Below the pieces are notes generated by a model. The model was not told the origin of the DNA, did no database searches, and worked only from the letters and a program-made list of their open reading frames with translations. A DNA stretch of 44,222 nt from Bacillus sp. J33 (lineage in GTDB: Bacteria; Bacillota; Bacilli; Bacillales; Cytobacillaceae). This document shows, in pieces, positions 7,194 through 16,139 of this stretch (the stretch's first letter is position 1; the number at the start of each line of letters is the position of its first letter). The position numbers and the translations under genes are program-made. Location of the stretch: assembly GCF_000518885.1 (NCBI RefSeq), contig NZ_JAEL01000017.1:1-44222 (forward strand), given 5' to 3'.

Positions 7194-8525
7194 GTGAAAA
7201 AGAATTTAGAAAAGAAGGTTCTGATCGCCAGTTTAATTGGCAGTTCCATCGAATGGTTTGATTATTTTTTATATGGAACGGTTGCTGCACTAGTATTTAA
7301 TCAAATGTTTTTTCATAGCGATGATCCGGCTGTCGGATTGATGCTGGCGTATGCTTCCTTTGCACTTGCCTTCTTCATCCGTCCGCTTGGGGGCGTTATT
7401 TTCAGCCATATCGGAGATCGAATCGGCCGGAAGAAAACACTTGTCCTTACGCTATCGCTGATGGGCGGTGCGACCGTTCTTATGGGCTTTCTGCCAACTT
7501 ATGACAATATTGGGGCAGCTGCACCGATTCTTCTAATTATCTTGCGTTTAATACAGGGAATTGGCTTAGGCGGTGAATGGGGAGGCGCCCTTCTATTAGC
7601 TGTTGAATATGCGCCTAAGGAAAGAAGGGGCTTTTTCGGAAGCATCCCGCAAATGGGTGTAACAATTGGTATGCTGCTTGGAACACTTGCTTTATCCGTT
7701 ATGACCTTATTGCCTGAAGAAGCATTTTTGTCATGGGGCTGGCGTGTCCCCTTTATTTTAAGTGCTCTGCTCGTCTTCTTTGGTTTGTGGATCCGCAAAG
7801 GCATTGATGAAACACCATCCTTCAAAAAAGCGCGGGAGAAAGGCGAAATTGCCAAGATTCCTTTTGTGGAAACGATGCGCAGCCATTGGAAGGAAGTTTT
7901 AATAGCAATAGGTGCGAAGGTAGTAGAAACAGCTCCGTTTTATATCTTTGGAACCTTTATTGTTTCCTATGCGACAGCTCAGCTTGGATTCTCGCGTACA
8001 GTTACGTTAAATGCCGTAACAATAGCAACGATTGTGACGACCATTTTAATTCCGGTAATGGGAAAGCTATCGGATAAAATCGGACGCAAAAAGCTGTATG
8101 TTGGCGGTACGGTACTCATGATGCTCTATGCCTTCCCATACTTCTGGCTGCTTCATCAAAATTCAGCAACCCTGCTTATTGTGGCGACAGTTCTTGGTCT
8201 CGGCATTATTTGGGCCCCCATTACAGCTGTACTTGGTACAATGTTTTCGGAAATCTTCAAGTCAAATGTCCGTTATACAGGAATTACGCTAGGCTACCAA
8301 ATTGGAGCTGCATTAGCCGGAGGCACTGCCCCGCTGGTTGCAACAGCCTTGCTGAATGCCTATGACAATTCCTATGTCCCTGTGGCTCTATATATCATGC
8401 TTGCAGCAGCCATCTCCTTAATTGCAATCGCATCAGTACGCGATAAAAGCAATCAGGATTTGGACTCTGATATAGCTGTAAATCGTACAGGCATAGGGCA
8501 GCATCATACAGATCAAAAAGCTTAA
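7194..8525 (+). CDS. MHS-family MFS metabolite:H+ symporter
   Basis: A 12-helix major facilitator protein of the metabolite:H+ symporter family (ProP, ShiA, KgtP relatives). Evidence is the N-terminal SSIEWFDYFLYGT signature, RPLGGVIFSHIGDRIGRKKTL (motif A), RLIQGIGLGGEWGGA (motif B-like) and the second-half SDKIGRKKLY. GTG 7194 has GAGAGGGGG at normal spacing, while ATG 7188 lies almost inside it, so 443 residues are more likely than 445. The cyclodeaminase-like gene begins 24 bases downstream and is probably cotranscribed. The substrate may therefore be an amino or imino acid used by that enzyme. That link is inference from context. Confidence 0.85.
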   Translation: MKKNLEKKVLIASLIGSSIEWFDYFLYGTVAALVFNQMFFHSDDPAVGLMLAYASFALAFFIRPLGGVIFSHIGDRIGRKKTLVLTLSLMGGATVLMGFLPTYDNIGAAAPILLIILRLIQGIGLGGEWGGALLLAVEYAPKERRGFFGSIPQMGVTIGMLLGTLALSVMTLLPEEAFLSWGWRVPFILSALLVFFGLWIRKGIDETPSFKKAREKGEIAKIPFVETMRSHWKEVLIAIGAKVVETAPFYIFGTFIVSYATAQLGFSRTVTLNAVTIATIVTTILIPVMGKLSDKIGRKKLYVGGTVLMMLYAFPYFWLLHQNSATLLIVATVLGLGIIWAPITAVLGTMFSEIFKSNVRYTGITLGYQIGAALAGGTAPLVATALLNAYDNSYVPVALYIMLAAAISLIAIASVRDKSNQDLDSDIAVNRTGIGQHHTDQKA

Positions 8526-8549
8526 GGTTTTATATGAGAGGGAGATTTT

Positions 8550-9527
8550 ATGCTTGTATTATCTGAAAAACAAATCCAGTCGATTTATACGATGGCAACC
8601 GCTATCAAGGACATGGAAGGGGCTTTGGCCCACTACACTGATGGAAAAATACAGAATCCCCACCGGACGGTGCTGGACTTCCCTCATAAAATGGCATCCG
8701 CTCTCTATATGCCCAGTGCGATGGAGCCGATCGGGAAAACGGCTGTAAAGGTGGTCACCATTTTCCCCGGCAATCCGGCAATAGGGAAAAAAACAACACA
8801 GGGAGTTATTCTATTAAGCGATACAGAAAATGGAGAACACTTGGCATGCCTAAATGCCTCGTATCTGACAAGGCTTCGGACAGGTGCTGCCAGCGGAATT
8901 GCAACAAAGCATCTGGCGAAAAAATCGGCAAGGTCAGTAGCGGTTATTGGCTGCGGGGCAATGGCTGAAGAGCAGCTTCAAGCTGTATTGGAAGTCCGTA
9001 AAATAGAGAGAATTATGCTTTATAACCGCACAATTTCAAAGGCTTATGAGTTTGCTGACCGATTTAGGGATTTTAGCGGGTCTATAACGGTTTTTGATCA
9101 TGCTGATGAAGCTGTTTCTTTAGCAGATATAGTTATTTGCAGCACCCGCTCTGAAACACCCGTTTTCTCAGGAGCAGCCCTCAGGCCTGGAACGCATATT
9201 AACGGAGTGGGCTCCTATCTCCCTCATATGCAGGAAGTGGACGCTGAAACACTTTTGCGAAGCGCTAAAATCGTTGCAGATACGATAGAGGGTGTAAAGG
9301 ATGAAGCAGGTGATTTCATCATACCTCTCAACGAAGGAAAATGGAATTTTTCAAAGCTTCATGGTGAACTGGGAGAATTGGCAGCTGGACGGATTGCTGG
9401 AAGAGAAAATGACGACGAAATCACCTTTTTTAAGTCAGTCGGAATTGCTTATTTTGACCTGGCCGTGGCTGCTGCAGTATATGAAAAAGCCATTCGCGAA
9501 GGTGTTGGAACAAAGGTAGAAATTTAA
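8550..9527 (+). CDS. Ornithine cyclodeaminase / mu-crystallin family oxidoreductase
   Basis: The product has 325 residues, the normal length for this family, and starts at ATG 8550 behind GAGAGGGAG. The Rossmann nucleotide site is [21 protein letters not shown] (about residues 129-149). The family segment [18 protein letters not shown] (about 106-123) and [15 protein letters not shown] (about 214-228) are both present. Family members include ornithine cyclodeaminase, alanine dehydrogenase (archaeal) and delta1-pyrroline-2-carboxylate reductase of hydroxyproline breakdown. Sequence by eye does not decide between these. The upstream MHS transporter suggests uptake and reduction or deamination of one imported amino or imino acid. 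Confidence 0.82.
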   Translation: MLVLSEKQIQSIYTMATAIKDMEGALAHYTDGKIQNPHRTVLDFPHKMASALYMPSAMEPIGKTAVKVVTIFPGNPAIGKKTTQGVILLSDTENGEHLACLNASYLTRLRTGAASGIATKHLAKKSARSVAVIGCGAMAEEQLQAVLEVRKIERIMLYNRTISKAYEFADRFRDFSGSITVFDHADEAVSLADIVICSTRSETPVFSGAALRPGTHINGVGSYLPHMQEVDAETLLRSAKIVADTIEGVKDEAGDFIIPLNEGKWNFSKLHGELGELAAGRIAGRENDDEITFFKSVGIAYFDLAVAAAVYEKAIREGVGTKVEI

Positions 9528-9593
9528 AAGGATGAATAGTGCCGGCCTCATTGGAAAATCTATACCTATATTCTAAATAAAGGAGAGATTTGA

Positions 9594-9785
9594 ATGCCAA
9601 AGAAGCCGGATAAAGTAACAGAAGAACAGCAGGTAGTTTCGGCCCAAAATCAGGCAAATCAATTTAAAAAAGGGCTGGATACTGAGTTTTCTTTAGAAGA
9701 AAACGTACAGGATGCGGCAGCTAAAAGCCAGCAGTTTCAGGCCAGAAACCAGCAGCCGACTTATGAGCCGAATAAACCGTTTTAA
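9594..9785 (+). CDS. Probable gamma-type small acid-soluble spore protein
   Basis: A 63-residue, Gln- and Asn-rich, Cys- and Trp-free protein starting at ATG 9594 with AAAGGAGAG before it. The core SAQNQANQ...DTEFSLEENVQ...KSQQFQARNQQ matches the TEFxxE and NxxQ pattern of gamma-type SASP (SspE), which store amino acids in the spore core. It has one repeat unit rather than the two usual in B. subtilis SspE. A strong terminator follows, so it is a single-gene unit; forespore (sigma G) control would be expected but was not demonstrated. Confidence 0.6.
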   Translation: MPKKPDKVTEEQQVVSAQNQANQFKKGLDTEFSLEENVQDAAAKSQQFQARNQQPTYEPNKPF

Positions 9786-9830
9786 GAGACTGCATGATGG
9801 GTGCTTCAGCCCATCATGCAGTCTTTTATT
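9786..9830 (+). terminator. Strong rho-independent terminator
   Basis: A perfect 14-bp stem (GACTGCATGATGGG with its complement) around TGCTTCAG is followed by TTTTATTT. Confidence 0.9.
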
Positions 9831-9980
9831 TGCACATGTAAGGGAAAAAGGTTCAAAATTCCTATAATCGAGTCTATTTACCTATAATTAATCGTCGTAA
9901 ATAGGATAATAGACCGTTATATAGCCAAATTTCACTATGTTATGATAATTCTAACAATTAAAGTGAGAGGAGATAGATTA

Positions 9981-12095
9981 GTGATAAAGAAGAAATTATT
10001 ATCTGTTCTATCAACGGGAGCTCTTGCGCTCTCTTTATTATCGCCGCTGGCATCAGACCCTTCTGAAGCATCAGCGGAAACCGTTCCAAATTGGGACATT
10101 GAAAGATATGGAGATCGCGTTGATATCGATGGCAAGCTGAACAGTCTGTCTGAGGATTCATCATTTTTGAAGCAGGCTGAGAAGAAATTAATGGAACAAG
10201 CGGGGCAAATTAATTTTAATGAAGATGAAACTTCCGGGAATGATTCAGCTGATAGCACCTTTACATATGATGGAGGAACGAAGCTTTTTCTAAATAGGGA
10301 ATTAGAGTTTAAAGAATTTACCCTCCGCAGCACGGGTGAAAATGTTGAGATTTGGGTGGCAAATGATTTATCCTTCCCTGATGATCGCCCAGCACACGTT
10401 GTGACACAAGAGCAGGTTGATAAACTGCGAGATGAGTTTGACAGCAATATATATCCTAAGGCAACATCTTTCTTCGGAACGCCAGATAGCCTTGATGGAT
10501 CTAATTCTCCTTTACCGGAAATGGTCGGTCTTCCTGACGGTTATTATGAAGGAAGCGACAAAGTGATTATGCTGGTAGATAATATCAAGGATGATGGTTA
10601 TTACAATCCTGATTACCCATTCTTCGTTGCTGGCTTCTTCTGGCAAACACTAGAAAACTATATTGATAGAAATATCATTACAATCGATACAAATAGCTGG
10701 GAAACCCGCTTGGAATCTACATTCTTTGGAACTACTATCCATGAACTGCAGCATTTAATTCATGCTGATAACGATGGTGCTGAAGAAACCTGGATTAACG
10801 AGGGGATGTCTACTTTCTCTGAATATCTTGGAGGATATGGCCATGATGAAGGCTCTATTAATTTCTACCTGGATCATCCGGAAAATTCTCTAGTAAATTG
10901 GGACGACCACAGAAACGCAGCAACTGGCCCTGAAACGATTGCTGACTATGGACAGGTTTATCTTTTCACTTTGTATATGAATGACAAATTCGGCCAGGAG
11001 TTTATCCGTGAGTTAGCACTGAATAAGTCGCAGGGCATTGATAGTATTAATGAGGTCTTAAAGGCACATGGATCCACCATGGATTTCACTCAAGTTTATC
11101 AGAACTTTATGACAGCTTTAACTCTGGATTCCAGTAAAATAGGCGAAGGAATTTACGATTTTGACAGCATTAATCTTCGCGAACTTGCAGTTGATGATAA
11201 GGGTACGAAACGCGGAATGACTGTAAACTTTGAAAAGGCTTTACAATTTGAAAAAGAAGGTGTCCCTGCTTGGGGCGGAGATTTCAAGCAACTGGATTTC
11301 CAAGAAAAAATTAATGGAATCTCCTTTGATGGAGTAGACTTCCTTCCTGTTCCGTGGAAATCAGTGGCTGATCCAAAAGGATCTGAAAATCAGGTTCTAT
11401 GGGGCAATAATGGAGATGAAGCGGATAACGCTTTAATCTTTGAAGCAGATCTATCGAATGTTGATAGTGCGACATTAAAGTTTGATAATTTTATTGATAT
11501 TGAAGAAAATTGGGATTTTGGTGTTGTCCAAGTTTCTGCTGATGGAGGAAAAACATGGAAGAGTCTTGCTAATGAAAATACAACCAGCGAAGTAGTAGAA
11601 GAAGGCTATCCAAAAATTGAAGAAAATGTACCGGGATTTACAGGTCATTATGCTGACTGGCAAACAGAAACTTTTGATTTAAGTGAATATGCTGGCCAGA
11701 AAGTTTTAGTTTCTTTCCGCTATTTAACAGACTGGGGATACAATGACAGCGGCTGGTTCATTGATAATATTGAAATACCGGAAATTGGCTACAGCCATGA
11801 CGGATCTTCTGCTGAAGGATTCAAGTCAATGAATGAATTGCTGGGCAAGTATGTAAATTACACGGTTACTTTTATCAATGAAAAAACAGTTGGAAACAAA
11901 GCAGGCCAGAAGGAAACATATAAGGTTGTCACAGTGGATCCGTTCAATGTAACAGAAGAAAATGCATTGCAATTGAAGCAGCTGTTCCAGGAGGGAAAGA
12001 ATTACATGATTACTTCCTATGCTGCTCCTAAAGATGATAAAAATGCTGTAGACTTTACTTATGAAGTCGAATTGAAGGAAGCTAAGAAAAAATAA
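9981..12095 (+). CDS. Secreted zinc metallopeptidase (immune inhibitor A-like)
   Basis: A secreted protease of about 704 residues. GTG 9981 follows GAGAGGAG and begins a clear signal peptide (VIKKKLLSVLSTGALALSLL, cleavage near ASAE), so the upstream extension to 9942 is rejected. The zinc site HELQHLIH lies near residue 253, and ETWINEGMSTFSE about 20 residues later supplies the likely third ligand, as in gluzincin-type M6/M30 peptidases. The C-terminal half carries a beta-sandwich with VSADGGKTWKSL, HYADWQTETFDLSEYAGQ and DSGWFIDNIEI, typical of immune inhibitor A. Such enzymes degrade host or environmental proteins outside the cell. Assignment to M6 rather than M30 is uncertain. Confidence 0.8.
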   Translation: MIKKKLLSVLSTGALALSLLSPLASDPSEASAETVPNWDIERYGDRVDIDGKLNSLSEDSSFLKQAEKKLMEQAGQINFNEDETSGNDSADSTFTYDGGTKLFLNRELEFKEFTLRSTGENVEIWVANDLSFPDDRPAHVVTQEQVDKLRDEFDSNIYPKATSFFGTPDSLDGSNSPLPEMVGLPDGYYEGSDKVIMLVDNIKDDGYYNPDYPFFVAGFFWQTLENYIDRNIITIDTNSWETRLESTFFGTTIHELQHLIHADNDGAEETWINEGMSTFSEYLGGYGHDEGSINFYLDHPENSLVNWDDHRNAATGPETIADYGQVYLFTLYMNDKFGQEFIRELALNKSQGIDSINEVLKAHGSTMDFTQVYQNFMTALTLDSSKIGEGIYDFDSINLRELAVDDKGTKRGMTVNFEKALQFEKEGVPAWGGDFKQLDFQEKINGISFDGVDFLPVPWKSVADPKGSENQVLWGNNGDEADNALIFEADLSNVDSATLKFDNFIDIEENWDFGVVQVSADGGKTWKSLANENTTSEVVEEGYPKIEENVPGFTGHYADWQTETFDLSEYAGQKVLVSFRYLTDWGYNDSGWFIDNIEIPEIGYSHDGSSAEGFKSMNELLGKYVNYTVTFINEKTVGNKAGQKETYKVVTVDPFNVTEENALQLKQLFQEGKNYMITSYAAPKDDKNAVDFTYEVELKEAKKK

Positions 12096-12102
12096 TCGTT
12101 TT

Positions 12103-12134
12103 GGGACCCATTCAATGGAGGGTCCCTCTTTTTA
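12103..12134 (+). terminator. Rho-independent terminator
   Basis: GGGACCC pairs with GGGTCCC and the stem is followed by CTCTTTTTATTTT. It ends the metallopeptidase gene. Confidence 0.85.
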
Positions 12135-12212
12135 TTTTGCTGGAGCTTTTTGAGTATTAACGATAACTTCTGTAAAATAGATGCATAATCATCCTACTAA
12201 AAAGGAGTTACT

Positions 12213-13334
12213 ATGAAAAAATACGTGGTTATAGGTGCCGGAATCCTTGGGGCTTCAGCAGCCTACCATTTGGCTAAAGCAGGAGCAGCAGTTACTGTCA
12301 TTGACCGGAAAGACCCCGGGCAGGCAACTGATGCAGCGGCTGGCATTATTTGCCCATGGCTTACCCAGCGCCGGAATAAGGCCTGGTATGCTTTGGCCAA
12401 AGGGGGAGCGGCATACTATCAGACTCTTATAAAAGAGCTCGAGAAGGACGGAGAGACGGAAACAGGATATGAGAAAATAGGTGCTGTAAGCCTGCATATA
12501 GATCCTGCGAAGCTTGAAAAAATGGAAGAACGGGCGGTTAAAAGGCGGGAATCTGCCCCCGAGATAGGGGAGATTGTGCAGATGTCCCCGGAGCAAACTT
12601 CTGAATTGTTTCCTCCCTTAGCAAATGAATATGCATCTGTCTATGTCAGCGGAGCAGCCCGCGTTGATGGGCGGGAATTAAGGGATGCACTGCTGAGATC
12701 TGCTGAAAAGCATGGAGCTGAATTAGTAAATGGATCTGCGGAGCTTGTTAGTGATGGAACTGTTGTCAAAGGGGTTAAGGCCACGGAAAGGTATTATGAG
12801 GCAGAGAGTGTGATTGTAGCGGCTGGAGCATGGGCTGGTGAGCTTTTTAAACCATTGGGAATACATTTGGATGTTAAGCCGCAAAAAGCGCAAATCATCC
12901 ATTTACAGCTGGAAAATGTGGAGACGGAAAAGTGGCCTGTTGTCATGCCTCCAAACAATCAGTATATTTTAGCATTTGATGGAGGCCGTGTCGTAATAGG
13001 AGCCACTCATGAAGATGATAGGGGGTACGATTTAAGAGCAACGGCAGGCGGCCTGCATGAAATCTTAGATAAAGCTTTGACGATTGCGCCAGGCCTTTCT
13101 GATGGGGCGTTTACCGAAGTCCGTGTAGGCTTCCGTCCCTATACACCAGGTTTCCTGCCTATTATTGGCGAAGTTCCAGGCTTCAAAGGGCTTTATCTAT
13201 CAAATGGGCTTGGAGCCTCAGGATTGACTGCAGGGCCGTTTCTTGGCGCTCAGCTTGCAAAGCTGGCCCTCGGCAAAGAGGCGGATATTGATCTGGAGCT
13301 TTATGACCCTTCTAGGGCTATTAAGAAAGTGTAA
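12213..13334 (+). CDS. FAD-dependent amino acid oxidoreductase (DadA/YurR-like)
   Basis: A 373-residue flavoprotein of the D-amino acid oxidase/glycine oxidase fold, starting at ATG 12213 behind AAAAGGAG. The FAD-binding motif VVIGAGILGASAAYHLAKAG fills residues 5-24. The second FAD segment ESVIVAAGAWAGELF (about 195-209) and the C-terminal GLYLSNGLGASGLTAGPFLGAQLA (about 330-353) complete the fold. Family members oxidise amino acids such as glycine, sarcosine or D-amino acids. It resembles Bacillus YurR. The substrate is not evident, and neighbours give no clue. It has its own terminators on both sides. Confidence 0.82.
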   Translation: MKKYVVIGAGILGASAAYHLAKAGAAVTVIDRKDPGQATDAAAGIICPWLTQRRNKAWYALAKGGAAYYQTLIKELEKDGETETGYEKIGAVSLHIDPAKLEKMEERAVKRRESAPEIGEIVQMSPEQTSELFPPLANEYASVYVSGAARVDGRELRDALLRSAEKHGAELVNGSAELVSDGTVVKGVKATERYYEAESVIVAAGAWAGELFKPLGIHLDVKPQKAQIIHLQLENVETEKWPVVMPPNNQYILAFDGGRVVIGATHEDDRGYDLRATAGGLHEILDKALTIAPGLSDGAFTEVRVGFRPYTPGFLPIIGEVPGFKGLYLSNGLGASGLTAGPFLGAQLAKLALGKEADIDLELYDPSRAIKKV

Positions 13335-13342
13335 ATGAAAGT

Positions 13343-13375
13343 GGTGCCTGATCCTGTCCAGGCACTTATTTTTAT
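13343..13375 (+). terminator. Rho-independent terminator
   Basis: GTGCCTG pairs with CAGGCAC around ATCCTGTC and is followed by TTATTTTTAT. Confidence 0.8.
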
Positions 13376-13481
13376 ATGCAAAACTTCGATTAAGATTATT
13401 GCTTCTAGGTTAATAATTCTCTTATTTTCGGGTATACACTAATGAAATCAGATCATACTAGCGGATTCATTAGGAGGATAC

Positions 13482-14339
13482 ATGATGCGATGGAAAGGAA
13501 GAAGAGCGAGTTCTAATGTAGAAGACCGAAGAGGCATGGGCGGAGGCGGAAAAACGCTTGTTGGCGGCGGTCTCGGAGGGATTATCATTTTGCTGATATT
13601 TACCTTTCTTGGAGGCAATCCGGAAGAGCTTTTAGGAAATATGACAGAAATGGATTCAGGCACATCTGTTCCATATGAAGAAACGGAACAGGAAAAAGAG
13701 CTTGCACAGTTCGTCTCTGTGGTGCTTGCCGATACGGAAGAGATATGGTCGGAGATATTTGAAGAACAAGGGCTAGTGTATGAAGAGCCGGCACTCGTCT
13801 TGTATTCTGGCAGCGTTCAGTCAGTCTGCGGGGCAGCAACTTCGGCTGCAGGTCCTTTCTATTGCCCGGGTGATAAAAAGCTGTATATTGATTTAAGTTT
13901 TTATGAGGAGCTGCAAAGGAAATTCAAAGCACCAGGGGACTTTGCCATGGCTTATGTTATTGCGCATGAAGTGGGGCATCATGTACAAACCCTATTAGGA
14001 ACAACTGAAGAAATTATGCCCCTTCGCCAGCGTATGAGCGAAAAGAAGTTCAATCAGTATTTAGTCCGATTTGAATTGCAGGCAGACTATTATTCAGGTG
14101 TTTGGGCTCATCATGCACAGGGAATGGGCTATCTAGAGGAGGGAGACCTTGATGAAGCTTTGAACGCTGCAACAGCAGTCGGTGATGACACCCTTCAAAA
14201 AAGGGCACAAGGCTATGCAGTCCCTGAAAGCTTTACACATGGTACCTCTGAACAGAGAAAATCATGGTTTTATAAGGGCTTCCAAAATGGAACCCTTGAA
14301 GGCGGCAATACTTTTGAAAACAGTAATCTAAACAAATAA
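13482..14339 (+). CDS. Neutral zinc metallopeptidase (YpfJ family)
   Basis: A 285-residue protein with ATG 13482 (or 13485) behind AGGAGG. The N-terminus MMRWKGRRASSNVEDRRGMG, then one membrane helix (about 27-45), is the standard start of the YpfJ family (Pfam Zn_peptidase_2). The zinc motif HEVGHHVQ is near residue 162, and FELQADYYSGVWAHHA (about 197) supplies the third ligand region. The peptidase part should face outside the membrane. Cys residues in SVCGAATSAAGPFYCPGDKKLY fit a disulfide. Physiological substrate is not known for the family. Confidence 0.88.
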   Translation: MMRWKGRRASSNVEDRRGMGGGGKTLVGGGLGGIIILLIFTFLGGNPEELLGNMTEMDSGTSVPYEETEQEKELAQFVSVVLADTEEIWSEIFEEQGLVYEEPALVLYSGSVQSVCGAATSAAGPFYCPGDKKLYIDLSFYEELQRKFKAPGDFAMAYVIAHEVGHHVQTLLGTTEEIMPLRQRMSEKKFNQYLVRFELQADYYSGVWAHHAQGMGYLEEGDLDEALNAATAVGDDTLQKRAQGYAVPESFTHGTSEQRKSWFYKGFQNGTLEGGNTFENSNLNK

Positions 14340-14341
14340 AT

Positions 14342-14385
14342 AAAAAAAGCCAGAAGAGATAAGGCTCTTCTGGCTTTGAAAATTT
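14342..14385. terminator. Bidirectional terminator
   Basis: A perfect 13-bp stem (AAAGCCAGAAGAG with its complement, loop ATAAGG) has an A run before and a T-rich run after. It serves the YpfJ-like gene and the converging peptide transporter gene. Confidence 0.85.
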
Positions 14386-14422
14386 TGTCTAATTGAAAAA
14401 TTTCAACTCTCCGATTTTTTAT

Positions 14423-15916
14423 TTAACGTACACCCTTCATATAAACCTGAATCTTAGGACTCAATAGGAACAAGATGATGGAAAGTACGATAGCGGCTGC
14501 ACCGATTACACCGAAATATGTCATTTCTGTTTCTGGTGTGTAGAATTTTACAATTTGTGCGTTGATTGCCTGTGCTGCAGCGTTTGATAGGAACCAGAGG
14601 CTCATGGTTTGCGCTGAGAAGGCAGCAGGCGCTAATTTTGTTGTTGCTGATAGTCCCACAGGTGATAGCATAAGCTCACCGAGTACGACAATGAAGTAGC
14701 TAAGCACTAGCCATAATGGATTTACAAGCGAATCAGTTCCACCCAAATAAGCTGGCAGAAGAATAACGATGAATGATAAACCTGCAAATAAAAGTCCCAT
14801 TGAGAATTTTTGCGGCACTGAAGGCTGGCGATCGCCAAGCTTCACCCACATCCATGCAAACACTGGAGCTAAGAAAATAATAAATAATGGGTTCAGGGAT
14901 TGGAACCATGCAGGGGAAATATTTAATCCCATGAAGTCCAGCTGTGTCCGTTTATCTGCATAGTTGGCCAAAATCGTGGAACCCTGTTCCTGGATAGCCC
15001 AGAACATTACAGACGCAATAAATAGAGGGATATACGCAATAATGCGGGAACGCTCTACATCAGTTGTTTTCGGGCTTCGATACATAATTGTAAAGTAAAC
15101 AATTGGAAGACCAATACCTAAAATACCTACAAGCGCAATGAATGAATCAACTGTTAATAGGCCTGTTGGGATCCCAACTGCAACCAGGATGGCAATAATG
15201 ACTGCACCAATTCCAATGCGTGTGAAGACCTTTTTCTTCTCATCGCCCGTTAGCGGGTTGGCAACAAATGTTCCAGCCAATCCAAGATTCTTTTTCCTGG
15301 TGAAAATAAATAAAAGCAATCCGAAGAACATACCAACCGCAGCAATTCCGAAACCAAGATGGAAATTATAATTCATTCCAACTGTTCCGACAATTAACGG
15401 TGCAAGGAATCCCCCGAGGTTAATACCCATATAGAAAATACTGAATCCGGCGTCACGACGTGTATCTTCCGGACTGTAAATTTCACCTACAACACTGGAA
15501 ACGTTCGGTTTTAATAATCCTGTACCAAGGACGATAAGGACCATTGAAACGAAGAACATGGCAAGGCTTCCAGGAACGGCTAGAGCAATATGACCAAGCA
15601 TAATTAAAACTCCGCCATAGAAGACTGCATTTGAGGTTCCCAATATTCTGTCAGCAAGCCAGCCGCCAATAATACCGGACATATAAACTAATGAGCCATA
15701 GATAGACATGATGGCAAGAGCAGTTGTTTCATCAAGGCCCAATCCGCCTTTTGAAACCTCATAATACATATAAAATACAAGAATCGCTCTCATTCCATAG
15801 TAAGAAAAGCGCTCCCAAAACTCAGTGAAGAAAAGTGTGAATAAGCCCTTTGGATGGCCAAAGAAGCCTTTTTGAGGCACACTTTCAACAATTTTCTGCC
15901 TATTATTATCTGTCAT
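14423..15916 (-). CDS. dtpT: POT-family di/tripeptide:H+ symporter
   Basis: A proton-dependent oligopeptide transporter. ATG 15916 follows AAGGAGG at 7 bases and gives 497 residues, the length of lactococcal DtpT; the 18 upstream codons in the same frame are not needed. Family motifs are FTEFWERFSYYGMRAIL (residues 30-46, carrying the ExxERFxYY proton and peptide motif), GGWLADRILGT, and GINLGGFLAPLIVG (PTR2 signature region). About 14 membrane helices are seen. It imports di- and tripeptides. No operon partners. Confidence 0.88.
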   Translation of the reverse strand: MTDNNRQKIVESVPQKGFFGHPKGLFTLFFTEFWERFSYYGMRAILVFYMYYEVSKGGLGLDETTALAIMSIYGSLVYMSGIIGGWLADRILGTSNAVFYGGVLIMLGHIALAVPGSLAMFFVSMVLIVLGTGLLKPNVSSVVGEIYSPEDTRRDAGFSIFYMGINLGGFLAPLIVGTVGMNYNFHLGFGIAAVGMFFGLLLFIFTRKKNLGLAGTFVANPLTGDEKKKVFTRIGIGAVIIAILVAVGIPTGLLTVDSFIALVGILGIGLPIVYFTIMYRSPKTTDVERSRIIAYIPLFIASVMFWAIQEQGSTILANYADKRTQLDFMGLNISPAWFQSLNPLFIIFLAPVFAWMWVKLGDRQPSVPQKFSMGLLFAGLSFIVILLPAYLGGTDSLVNPLWLVLSYFIVVLGELMLSPVGLSATTKLAPAAFSAQTMSLWFLSNAAAQAINAQIVKFYTPETEMTYFGVIGAAAIVLSIILFLLSPKIQVYMKGVR

Positions 15917-16101
15917 GAATAATCCTCCTTTAGCTATTCTATAATATCTTTCTTTGTTTCCAATTGTCAAAAAAAGATTTATGAAGCCATGGTTATTATT
16001 GACTTTCTATGGTTAAAAATGAATCTATTCAAAAATATATCCAAAAGATTATTTTTTCGGAATAATTATTGTTTTAATTCTTTTCAAAAAATACTCCCAT
16101 A

Positions 16102-16131
16102 GAAAAAGCCGCCCAAATCGGCGGCTTTTCG
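16102..16131 (-). terminator. Rho-independent terminator
   Basis: A 10-bp stem (AAAAGCCGCC with GGCGGCTTTT) around a 6-base loop is followed on the minus strand by a T-rich tract. It sits just after the diguanylate cyclase stop. Confidence 0.85.
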
Positions 16132-16139
16132 AAATTCTA

